DNA of 64,000 bases from Microbacterium sp. SORGH_AS_0888 (GTDB taxonomy: Bacteria > Actinomycetota > Actinomycetes > Actinomycetales > Microbacteriaceae): assembly GCF_030818905.1 (NCBI RefSeq), contig NZ_JAUTAZ010000001.1:2542001-2606000 (forward strand), read 5' to 3'. Positions within the stretch are counted from its first letter, which is position 1. Each line of letters starts with the position of its first letter. Shown here one piece after another: positions 1 to 9,323 of the stretch. The notes under the pieces were generated by a model. It saw nothing but the letters and a program-made list of their open reading frames with translations. It was not told where the DNA came from and did no database searches. A program made the translations under genes and the position numbers.

Positions 1-239
1 CCGGTCCCCTCCCCGAACGTGTCCACGTCGACCTCGTCGCGCAGGCGCAGGATCTCGGTGAACAGCTCCTCCTTCGAGTCGAAGTAGTGGAGCAGCCCCG
101 CCTGGCTGAGACCGACGGCATCCGCGATCTGCTTGACCGACGCGCCGCGGTAGCCCTCGCGGGCGACGACCTCGAGCGCGGCGCGCAGGATCTCCTCGCG
201 TTTGGCGACGCCCTTCGCGTACGAACCCCGCTGAGCCAT
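1..239 (-). CDS. TetR/AcrR family transcriptional regulator (partial)
   Basis: Only the N-terminal 79 residues lie in the window; the gene runs off the left edge. They form a typical TetR DNA-binding domain: residues 14-60 hold the helix-turn-helix, with ASVKQIADAVGLSQAGLLHYF as a near-consensus recognition region. The ligand-binding part is missing, so the effector cannot be guessed. The gene is divergent from the GH3 beta-glucosidase and shares a 61-bp intergenic region containing a palindrome, so control of that enzyme plus itself is the simplest inference. The ATG lies 6 nt after a TATCCT hexamer on the same strand, suggesting a leaderless transcript. Confidence 0.85.
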   Translation of the reverse strand, partial: MAQRGSYAKGVAKREEILRAALEVVAREGYRGASVKQIADAVGLSQAGLLHYFDSKEELFTEILRLRDEVDVDTFGEGT

Positions 240-245
240 GAGCCG

Positions 246-294
246 AGGATAAACCGAACGATGCTTGATTTCTAGAAACCGAGTGGAATAAGGT
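246..294. promoter_or_regulatory. Divergent promoter and operator between tetR-like gene and GH3 gene
   Basis: Toward the GH3 gene, TTGATT (265-270) and TAAGGT (289-294) are separated by 18 bp, and the ATG follows 6 nt later. Toward the regulator, TATCCT (complement of 246-251) lies 6 nt before its ATG. The perfect 10-bp palindrome TTTCTAGAAA (269-278) overlaps the forward -35 box and is the best operator candidate for the TetR protein. Promoter calls rest on spacing and hexamers only. Confidence 0.5.
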
Positions 295-300
295 TTTCGC

Positions 301-2568
301 ATGACCGAGCATGACGACGCTGTCTCCCCGCTGACGCTGACCGAGAAGGCCGCTCTCACCAGCGGCGCGGACTTCTGGCACACGAAGCCGATCGAGCGGG
401 CCGGCATCCCCGGCATCATGCTGACCGACGGCCCGCACGGACTCCGCAAGCAGGCCGAGGGCGGCGACCATCTCGGCCTCGGCAACAGCGTGCCCGCCAC
501 CTGCTTCCCGCCCGCCGTCGGGCTCGGGTCGTCGTGGGATGTCGAGCTCGTCGGCCGCGTGGGCGAGGCCCTCGGCGTCGAGACCGCGATCGAGAACGTC
601 GGCGTGCTGCTCGGCCCCGGCGTCAACATCAAGCGCTCACCCCTGTGCGGCCGCAACTTCGAGTACCTCTCCGAGGACCCGATCGTGGCCGGCGTGCTCG
701 GCGCCGCCTACGTCAGGGGCGTGCAGTCGAAGGGCGTCGGCACCTCGCTCAAGCACTTCGCGGCGAACAACCAGGAGACCGACCGGATGCGCGCCTCCTC
801 CGACATCGACCCGCGGCCGTTGCGCGAGATCTACCTGCGCGGCTTCCAGCGGGTCGTCGAGGACGCCCAGCCGTGGACGGTCATGTGCTCCTACAACCGG
901 ATCAACGGCGTCTATGCGTCGGAGGATCCCTGGCTGCTCACCCAGGTGCTGCGCGACGAGTGGGGCTTCGAGGGCCTCGTCGTCTCGGACTGGGGCGCGG
1001 TCAACGAGCGAGTGGCCGCCCTCGCCGCGGGTCTCGACCTGGAGATGCCCTCCTCCGACGGCCGGACGGATGCCGAGATCGTCGCGGCGATCGAGTCGGG
1101 CGCGCTCAGCGAGGACTACCTCGACATCGCCGCCGGCCGGGTCGTCGGCCTCGTGCGCAAGGTCCAGGCGGGTGCCGGGACGATCACCGGCCCGCTCGAC
1201 GTCGAGGCGCACCACGCGCTCGCCCGCGAGGCCGCGGGACGCTCGATCGTGCTGCTGCGCAACGAGGGCGGCGTCCTTCCGCTCGCGACCGACACCGCGG
1301 TCGCCGTCATCGGCGCGTTCGCCGAGACCCCGCGCTACCAGGGCGCGGGCTCGTCGCTCATCAACCCGACGCGGCTCGACACGGCGCTGGAGGAGATCCG
1401 CGCGGTGGCCACGGCCGAGGTCGTCTACGCGCCGGGCTTCGGTCTCGCCGCCGAGGTGGCGGAGGACGAGACGGCGCGGCTGCGTGCCGAGGCCGTGCAG
1501 GCGGCATCCGACGCCGAGGTCGCAGTCGTGTTCCTCGGTCTGCCGGCTCGCCTCGAGTCCGAGGGCTACGACCGCGACGACATCGACCTGCCGGCCGAGC
1601 AGCTCGCGTTGCTCGACGCCGTGCTCCGAGTCCAGCCGAACACGGTCGTCGTGCTCTCCAACGGCGGCGTCGTCGCGCTTCCGTTCGCCGACCGGGTCCC
1701 CGCGATCCTGGAGGGCTGGCTGCTCGGCCAGGCCGGCGGCGGCGCGACCGCCGACGTGCTCTACGGCCGGGTCAACCCCTCCGCCAAGCTCACCGAGACG
1801 ATCCCCGTCCGGCTCTCGGACACCCCCGCCTACCTCGACTTCCCGGGCGAGTTCTCGCACGTGCGCTACGGCGAGGGCCTGTTCGTCGGGTACCGCTGGT
1901 ACGACGCGCGGGGACTGGAGGTCGCCTTCCCGTTCGGGCATGGACTCTCCTACACGAGCTTCGCCTACGGCGAGGCGTCGGCATCCGTCGCCGCCTCGGG
2001 CGATGTCGAGGTCCGTGTGACGGTCAGCAACACGGGCGCCGCCGCGGGCCGTGAGATCGTGCAGGTGTACACCTCGCTCCCGGGCTCCGCCGTGCAGCGT
2101 CCGGTGCGCGAGCTGAAGGCGTTCGCCTCGGTCGAGCTGCAGGCCGGCGAGAGCCGGGATGTCGTGCTGACCGTGCGCCGCGCCGACCTCGCGTACTGGG
2201 ACATCCGCATCGACGGGTGGGTCGTCGAGGGCGGCACGTACACCGTGGATGTCGCCGCCTCGAGTCGCGACATCCGCTCGACGACGTCCGTGGAGGTCGC
2301 CGGCGACGCGATCGTGGTGCCGCTGGACCGCAACTCGTCGCTCGGCGAGGTCATCGCTCACCCCATCGCGGGCCCCATCGTGCAGCAGGCGCTCGCATCG
2401 GTCGCCGAGAGCATGGGCGGGCTGTCCGACATCATGCCCGAGGGCGTCTCCATGGAGAAGATGATGTACTCCTTCCCGATCGGGCGGCTCTCGATGCTCG
2501 CCGGAGAGGCCATGGGCCCCGAGGCGGTCGACCAGCTGCTCGCCGCCGCCAACGCGCCGCAGAGCTGA
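301..2568 (+). CDS. Glycoside hydrolase family 3 beta-glucosidase
   Basis: 755 residues with GH3 N-terminal, GH3 C-terminal and fibronectin-III-like domains in order, the usual size for BglX/BglB-type enzymes. The nucleophile aspartate is D230 in GLVVSDWGAV, and K151-H152 in KHFAANNQE is the conserved substrate-binding pair. No signal peptide is visible, so it should hydrolyse beta-glucosides (or other aryl/oligo-glucosides) in the cytoplasm. The C-terminal extension after about residue 680 is a short helical tail rather than a carbohydrate-binding module. It is divergent from a TetR regulator. Exact sugar specificity cannot be read from the sequence. Confidence 0.92.
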   Translation: MTEHDDAVSPLTLTEKAALTSGADFWHTKPIERAGIPGIMLTDGPHGLRKQAEGGDHLGLGNSVPATCFPPAVGLGSSWDVELVGRVGEALGVETAIENVGVLLGPGVNIKRSPLCGRNFEYLSEDPIVAGVLGAAYVRGVQSKGVGTSLKHFAANNQETDRMRASSDIDPRPLREIYLRGFQRVVEDAQPWTVMCSYNRINGVYASEDPWLLTQVLRDEWGFEGLVVSDWGAVNERVAALAAGLDLEMPSSDGRTDAEIVAAIESGALSEDYLDIAAGRVVGLVRKVQAGAGTITGPLDVEAHHALAREAAGRSIVLLRNEGGVLPLATDTAVAVIGAFAETPRYQGAGSSLINPTRLDTALEEIRAVATAEVVYAPGFGLAAEVAEDETARLRAEAVQAASDAEVAVVFLGLPARLESEGYDRDDIDLPAEQLALLDAVLRVQPNTVVVLSNGGVVALPFADRVPAILEGWLLGQAGGGATADVLYGRVNPSAKLTETIPVRLSDTPAYLDFPGEFSHVRYGEGLFVGYRWYDARGLEVAFPFGHGLSYTSFAYGEASASVAASGDVEVRVTVSNTGAAAGREIVQVYTSLPGSAVQRPVRELKAFASVELQAGESRDVVLTVRRADLAYWDIRIDGWVVEGGTYTVDVAASSRDIRSTTSVEVAGDAIVVPLDRNSSLGEVIAHPIAGPIVQQALASVAESMGGLSDIMPEGVSMEKMMYSFPIGRLSMLAGEAMGPEAVDQLLAAANAPQS

Positions 2569-2619
2569 CGCGTTCTCCGCGGCGGGGCTTCCCAACCTCC
2601 CGCTCGTTGCTCTTTTGGA

Positions 2620-2653
2620 TCGGCGGAGAGGCGACCTGTCGTCTCTCCGCCGA
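2620..2653. terminator. Hairpin between convergent genes
   Basis: The 11-bp perfect arms TCGGCGGAGAG (2620-2630) and CTCTCCGCCGA (2643-2653) form a GC-rich hairpin, preceded by a TCTTTT run. It lies between the stop of the GH3 gene and the stop of the opposite-strand membrane-protein gene and probably ends transcription from both sides. Confidence 0.6.
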
Positions 2654-2655
2654 GG

Positions 2656-3114
2656 TCACTGCTGCCTGCGGTGCACGACGTGCCAGGTGATCGGTGCGGC
2701 GACGGCGGTCAGCAGCACGCCGGCCAGCGAGGCGAGGAGAAGCGGCAGCATGCTCAGGCCGCCGTGCGGCAGGAACCACAGCAGGATGCCGAAGGTCCCC
2801 GCAGCGGAGAGCGCCGCCGGCACGAGGAGCACGACGGCGTAGACGGTTCCGCGCGGCGGCAGATTGCGGATCGCGCAGGTGACCGCCATCAGCAGGCCCG
2901 CACCGAGGATCACGGCCGCGACGGATATCGAGATCGGCAGCAGGACGCCGCCGATGTCGCCCTCGGCGCACAGGCGCGGATGGCGGGTGTCGGCGCGGTC
3001 CGTGCAACCTGCGAAGAACAGCAGTGCGAAGGCCGTGATGCCGATGCTGCCCGGGAGTACGCAGGCGACGGCCAGCCACCACCACCCCGCGGTGAGCGTG
3101 ACTAGCCGTCGCAT
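2656..3114 (-). CDS. Small membrane protein of unknown function
   Basis: 152 residues with about four hydrophobic segments (roughly 8-36, 55-80, 89-113 and 118-140) and an extracytoplasmic-looking loop near 36-52 containing two cysteines (GCTDRA and RLCAEG). No family was recognised. It converges on the GH3 gene and is not obviously linked to the hydrolase behind it. The start at the ATG gives a basic MRR followed by a hydrophobic helix, as expected for a membrane protein with its N-terminus inside. No function is proposed. Confidence 0.6.
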   Translation of the reverse strand: MRRLVTLTAGWWWLAVACVLPGSIGITAFALLFFAGCTDRADTRHPRLCAEGDIGGVLLPISISVAAVILGAGLLMAVTCAIRNLPPRGTVYAVVLLVPAALSAAGTFGILLWFLPHGGLSMLPLLLASLAGVLLTAVAAPITWHVVHRRQQ

Positions 3115-3160
3115 GTGCTTGCGGCGAGTTTCTCGTGCAGGACGGGGCGATGGGGCACTG

Positions 3161-5530
<2,370 letters not shown>

Positions 5531-5534
<4 letters not shown>

Positions 5535-6697
5535 AGCGAGACTCCTTCTATCGCGGCACGGAGGCGTTCGGCCGCCTGCTCCGGGGGGATGTCGCCGATC
5601 CAGGCGCCCATGGCGGCCTCGGACCCGGCCAGGTACTTGAGCTTGTCGGCCGCGCGGCGCGGGCTCGTGAGCTCGAGGTGCAGGCGGGCGCCGGCCCGGC
5701 CGATCCGCACCGGCGCCTGGTGCCAGGCTGCGATGTACGGGGTCGGGGTGTCGTAGAGCGCGTCCACGCCGCGGAGCAGCCGCAGGTAGAGGCCGGCGAG
5801 CTCGTCGCGCTCCTCGGTGGTCGTCTCGGCGAAGTCGGCGGCATGGCGGTGGGGCACCAGGTGGACCTCGAGCGGCCAGCGGGCGGCGAACGGCACGAAC
5901 GCCGTCCAGTGCTCGCCCGTGAGCACGACGCGCTCGGAGCCCCGCTCGACGTCGAGGATGCGGTCGAACAGGTCGTCGCCCGTGCGCGTGATCGCGGTCA
6001 GCAGCCGCTGCGTGCGCGGGGTCACGTAGGGGTAGGCGTAGATCTGGCCGTGCGGGTGGCCGAGCGTGACGCCGATCTCGCGGCCGCGGTTCTCGAACGG
6101 GAAGACCTGCTCGATCCCGGGAAGCGCCGAGAGCGCGGCGGTGCGGTCGGCCCACGCTTCGATCACGGTGCGGGCGCGGGTGACCGTCTGGGTGCCGAAG
6201 GAGCCCTCGTGCTCGGGGCTGAAGCAGACGACCTCGGTCCGTCCGACGCTGGTGCGCGTGCGACCGAGTCCGTAGACGGCGAGGTCGTCGAGGCCCTGCG
6301 GCGGGTCGATCGCGGCGGGCGCGTCGTCGGTCGCGTCGGCGAGCGCGGGGCCGAACGACGGGGAGCGGTTCTCGAACACCGCGACGTCGTAGCGGGAGGG
6401 GATCTCCGAGGGATTGGTCGGGGTCTGCGGGGCCAGCGGATCGAGCTCGGCCGGCGGCAGGAAGGCGCGGTTCTGGCGTGCGGCGGCGACCGAGATCCAG
6501 TCGCCCGTGAGGACATCGAGGCGCATCGTCGCGGTCTCGGGCCGGGGGTCGAGCACGCGCGCGTCGACCGCCCGCTCGATGCCGAGAGTCGTGCCGGGGT
6601 CGTCGTAGTAGATCAGCTCGCGGCCGTCGGCGAGGCGGGTCGGGCGCTTCACGACACCGGCGCCGAGCGCGATCGCCGGGGGGGAGATCATGTTCAC
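5531..6697 (-). CDS. galT: Galactose-1-phosphate uridylyltransferase
   Basis: 388 residues. It exchanges galactose-1-phosphate with UDP-glucose to give UDP-galactose and glucose-1-phosphate. The active-site histidine-triad motif GHPHGQIYAYP is at about 213-223 (HPHGQ 214-218). Upstream residues such as FENRSPSFGP also match the family. The start is set at GTG because TTGACG (complement of 6727-6732), a 17-bp spacer and TAGCGT (complement of 6704-6709) end exactly 6 nt before it, with no Shine-Dalgarno, indicating a leaderless mRNA; an alternative ATG lies two codons downstream. First gene of the galT-galK operon. Confidence 0.95.
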
Positions 6698-6734
6698 GAT
6701 AACACGCTATCTGGAGCGGGTGATATCGTCAACA
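6691..6734. promoter_or_regulatory. galT promoter flanked by two LacI-type operator-like sites
   Basis: Two 14-bp near-palindromes with a central CG, TGTTATCGTGAACA (complement of 6691-6704) and TGTTGACGATATCA (complement of 6721-6734), bracket the galT promoter. The first covers the transcription start and GTG codon; the second contains the TTGACG -35 box. Their centres are 30 bp apart. Both fit the LacI/GalR operator pattern, and the adjacent divergent LacI-type gene is the likely binder. Confidence 0.6.
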
Positions 6735-6771
6735 AGGAGGCCGCAGCCGGCCGGGCGAGGGGGTGCAGCAG

Positions 6772-7770
6772 ATGGCCGGACGACCGTCGATGGCGGATGT
6801 CGCGGCGCTCGCAGGGGTGTCCGCCCAGACCGTGTCGCGCGTCGTCAACGGCAGCCCGCGGGTCGACCCCGCCACCCGCGCCCGGGTCGAGGCGGCGATG
6901 CAGCAGAGCGGGTACCGGGTGCATCGTGCGGCGCGCGCTCTGCGCACCGGGCGCAGCGGCACGATCGGCGCCGTCGTGTCGACCCTCGCGACCGTCGGCA
7001 ACTCGCTCATGCTCGAGGCCGTGTCGGACGCGGCATCCGCCCGCGGCTACGACGTCGCCGTCGTGACGCTCGGCAGCGACGACGTCGCGTCGGCCTTCGA
7101 GCGGCTGCAGGGGCAGGGGGTCGACGGCGTCGTCGTGATCAACGAGGCCTCGGCGCTCGCGCACTCGGCCGAGCTCCCTTCCGCGTTGCGGTTCGCGGTC
7201 GTCGACTCCCCGCCCGACGACCGCTACACCGGCGTCGAGACCGACCACTTCGGCGGGGCCGCGGCCGCGACCCGGCATCTGCTCGGTCTCGGGCATCGCA
7301 CGGTCGCGCACATCGCCGGTCCGGCGACGTCCTACGCCTCCGCCGAGCGCGAGCGCGGCTGGCGGGAGACGCTGGTGCGGGCGGGGCGCGAGGTGGCCGA
7401 GCCCGTGCACGGGGGCTGGACGTCCGCATCCGGATACGATGCCGCGACCGCGCTGCTGGAGTCCGGCGCGATGGGCACGGCGCTGTTCGTCGCGAACGAT
7501 CAGATGGCGCTCGGCGCCCTCAGGGCGCTCTCGCAGCGCGGCGCCCGCGTGCCGGAGGACGTCAGTGTCGTCGGTTTCGACGACGTGGCGGATGCGGCGA
7601 ACTACCAGCCGCCGCTCACCACCGTCCGACAGCACTTCGATCGGCTCGGCGAACAGGCCGTGACGGTGCTCCTCGATGGGGCCGAGCGTCGTCCCGGGCA
7701 CCCGCAGCGCACCGTCATCCCCGCGACCCTGATCGAGCGCGCCAGCACGGCCCCGCCCCCACCCGCCTGA
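6772..7770 (+). CDS. LacI/GalR family transcriptional regulator of the galT-galK operon
   Basis: 332 residues from the chosen ATG. The N-terminal LacI helix-turn-helix reads MADVAALAGVSAQTVSRVVNG, followed by the hinge region and a periplasmic-binding-protein-like sugar-sensing domain ending in VGFDDVADAANYQPPLTTVRQ, typical of the family. A GTG three codons earlier is possible, but the GAGGGG Shine-Dalgarno is spaced correctly for the ATG. It is divergent from galT and faces two operator-like sites, so it is inferred to repress galTK and perhaps itself, with galactose or a galactoside as inducer. The inducer is an inference from context. Confidence 0.9.
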   Translation: MAGRPSMADVAALAGVSAQTVSRVVNGSPRVDPATRARVEAAMQQSGYRVHRAARALRTGRSGTIGAVVSTLATVGNSLMLEAVSDAASARGYDVAVVTLGSDDVASAFERLQGQGVDGVVVINEASALAHSAELPSALRFAVVDSPPDDRYTGVETDHFGGAAAATRHLLGLGHRTVAHIAGPATSYASAERERGWRETLVRAGREVAEPVHGGWTSASGYDAATALLESGAMGTALFVANDQMALGALRALSQRGARVPEDVSVVGFDDVADAANYQPPLTTVRQHFDRLGEQAVTVLLDGAERRPGHPQRTVIPATLIERASTAPPPPA

Positions 7771-7928
7771 CCCCCTGCCACCCTCCGCCGAGTCGACACT
7801 CCCGGCGCGGGTCCACGCGGAATGTGCGCGAAAGGGATGTGGACTCGGGTGGGAAGCGTTGGTTCGCCGGAGTGCGCGTCGGGCGCGGCGAGAGGGCGCG
7901 GGGAGCGTGGTGTCGCGCCGCGCGGGCG

Positions 7929-8050
7929 CTAGGTGTACTGACCGGACACGTCAGTCGATCTTGAGAACGGTGCTCGGTTCCCGCAGGCTGAGTGCGGGCG
8001 GTGGTGGTTGTCGTAGTGGGACATGAGCTCGACTTCTTCGATGGACGGGA
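7929..8050 (-). pseudogene. C-terminal remnant of IS481/IS3-type transposase
   Basis: The reading frame ends with VELMSHYDNHHRPHSACGNR, the hallmark tail of DDE transposases of the IS481/IS3 group (YN.HRPHSALGGRTP in intact members), and then runs through the left inverted end to a TAG provided by the target duplication. About 35 codons are recognisable; the catalytic DDE core and DNA-binding domain are absent, replaced by the LysE gene. It cannot be functional on its own but identifies the family of the cassette. Confidence 0.8.
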
Positions 8051-8061
8051 CGCCAACAGCG

Positions 8062-8730
8062 TTAGATGTGCGCGCGATCCGGCACTTCAAAGGCGAGGAG
8101 CAGCGCAACAGCGCCGAGCAGGAATCCGGTGGTTCGTCGTTGCCAGATCGCCCAGCTAGGTCGATGAGCAAGGAAACTCGCGATGGATCCTGCAGCGATG
8201 ACGATGAGTGCATTGATGGTGACGCTGACGGTGATCTGGAGCAGTCCGAGGGTGAGGCCCTGCAGGAGCGGGTGACCTCGTTGAGGATCGATGAACTGCG
8301 GGATCACCGTCACGTACATGATCGCCACCTTGGGGTTGAGCAGGTTGGTGATCAGCCCCATGCGGAAGAGACGCCAGTTGCTGTCGCGGGCCAGGTCACG
8401 GATCTCGAAGACCCCTCGGCCACTGGGCCGCAGCGTTTGCCAGGCGAGGTAAGCGAGGTAGGCGACACCCGCGGCCTTCAGTCCGATGAACAGCCACGGA
8501 ACGGCCACGAACACGACGGCCAGCCCCAGGTTCGCCATCAGCATGTAAGCGATGAAGCCCAGACCTGTCCCCGCCAATGAGATGAGGCCGGCCCGGCGTC
8601 CCTGGCTGATGCTGCGTGACACCAGGTAGATCATGTTCGGGCCAGGGGTGAGAACCATCGTCAGAGCCGTGAGAGCCATGGCCACGGCGGCTACCGCGGA
8701 GATGGGCGGAGCCAGTGCGATAGGAGTCAT
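8062..8730 (-). CDS. LysE/RhtB family amino-acid exporter (cassette cargo)
   Basis: 222 residues with about six hydrophobic segments. The N-terminal TPGPNMIYLVSRSISQGRRAG is the LysE/RhtB family signature. Such proteins export amino acids or related small metabolites by proton antiport from the cytoplasmic membrane. The ATG is preferred because GGAG-like sequence is nearby and the family motif falls at the usual distance; a longer in-frame start overlapping the divergent regulator is possible. Only 25 bp separate it from the CGNR gene, so one short divergent promoter region must serve both. It lies inside the IS481-like cassette and was probably acquired with it. Confidence 0.88.
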   Translation of the reverse strand: MTPIALAPPISAVAAVAMALTALTMVLTPGPNMIYLVSRSISQGRRAGLISLAGTGLGFIAYMLMANLGLAVVFVAVPWLFIGLKAAGVAYLAYLAWQTLRPSGRGVFEIRDLARDSNWRLFRMGLITNLLNPKVAIMYVTVIPQFIDPQRGHPLLQGLTLGLLQITVSVTINALIVIAAGSIASFLAHRPSWAIWQRRTTGFLLGAVALLLAFEVPDRAHI

Positions 8731-8755
8731 TCTCAAACCATGATGTAATGCCCTT

Positions 8756-9280
8756 GTGCATCTCAACCCTTACGGGCAGTACGCCGTTCTCCTCGCGCAG
8801 TCGCTCGCGAATGACTGGCCCAGCAGCCGGGCACACGTCATTGAACGAACTCGGGAGTTCGGGATGACGATGCCTTTCCCCGAACAGGCGGAGGACCACG
8901 CCCGTTGCCGCGTCGTGCTGGACACATGGCTGACAATCGTCGATGCGGCCACGCCAGACGATCGGGCGGGGATCCTGAACGAGCAGATGGCGATCGCTTC
9001 GGCGTACCCGCGCTTGACCGACCACGACGGCGAGGGTTGGCACCTGCACTATCGCGACGTCGACAACGACCTGCCGCGCGTCCTGCGAGCCGTGTTCATG
9101 GTCGGCACTGCGCTTCACCTGACCACTCGCGGCATGACTCGCCTCGGGCGTTGCGCCGCCGACCCGTGCAAGAACGTCGTCGTGGACGTTTCCCGCAACG
9201 GCACTCAACGGTACTGCTCGTCTCGGTGCGGCAGCAGAGACGCAGTCAGACGCCACAGAGCCCGACGACAACGCGTCTAA
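8756..9280 (+). CDS. CGNR zinc-finger regulator (cassette cargo)
   Basis: 174 residues from a GTG start. The C-terminus has the CGNR-type zinc finger: RCAADPCKNVVVDVSRNGTQ followed by RYCSSRCGSRDAVRRHRARR, with four cysteines in the C-x4-C and C-x3-C pattern (here CGSR instead of CGNR). The N-terminal region resembles the stress-induced/ABATE-type domain found in these proteins. CGNR proteins are often divergent from transporter genes; this one is divergent from the LysE gene, so it is the probable regulator of the exporter. The ligand is unknown. Confidence 0.85.
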   Translation: MHLNPYGQYAVLLAQSLANDWPSSRAHVIERTREFGMTMPFPEQAEDHARCRVVLDTWLTIVDAATPDDRAGILNEQMAIASAYPRLTDHDGEGWHLHYRDVDNDLPRVLRAVFMVGTALHLTTRGMTRLGRCAADPCKNVVVDVSRNGTQRYCSSRCGSRDAVRRHRARRQRV

Positions 9281-9323
9281 ACCGACTCTCGGTCTCTTCA
9301 ACCAACGTGTCCGGTCCGTACAG

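Larger units (their letters stand above)
7934..9322. mobile_element. IS481-family-like cassette carrying a LysE exporter and CGNR regulator
   Basis: The ends form a 22-bp inverted repeat starting TGTAC (left 7934-7955; right 9301-9322; 19/22 matching, shared core GACCGGACACGT). The element is flanked by the identical hexamer GCTAGG at 7928-7933 and 9323-9328. IS481 elements are known to target NCTAGN and duplicate 6 bp, so this is a clean insertion signature. Inside, only the C-terminal ~35 codons of a transposase remain at the left end; the rest is an exporter gene and a divergent regulator gene. Both flanking copies of CTAG supply a stop codon, one for the transposase remnant and one for the GH36 gene. 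It is non-autonomous as seen. Confidence 0.85.

Noticed and set aside
637..2595. A 652-codon frame opposite the GH3 gene
   Set aside because: Low-complexity antisense frame without motifs; the GH3 active site is intact on the other strand.
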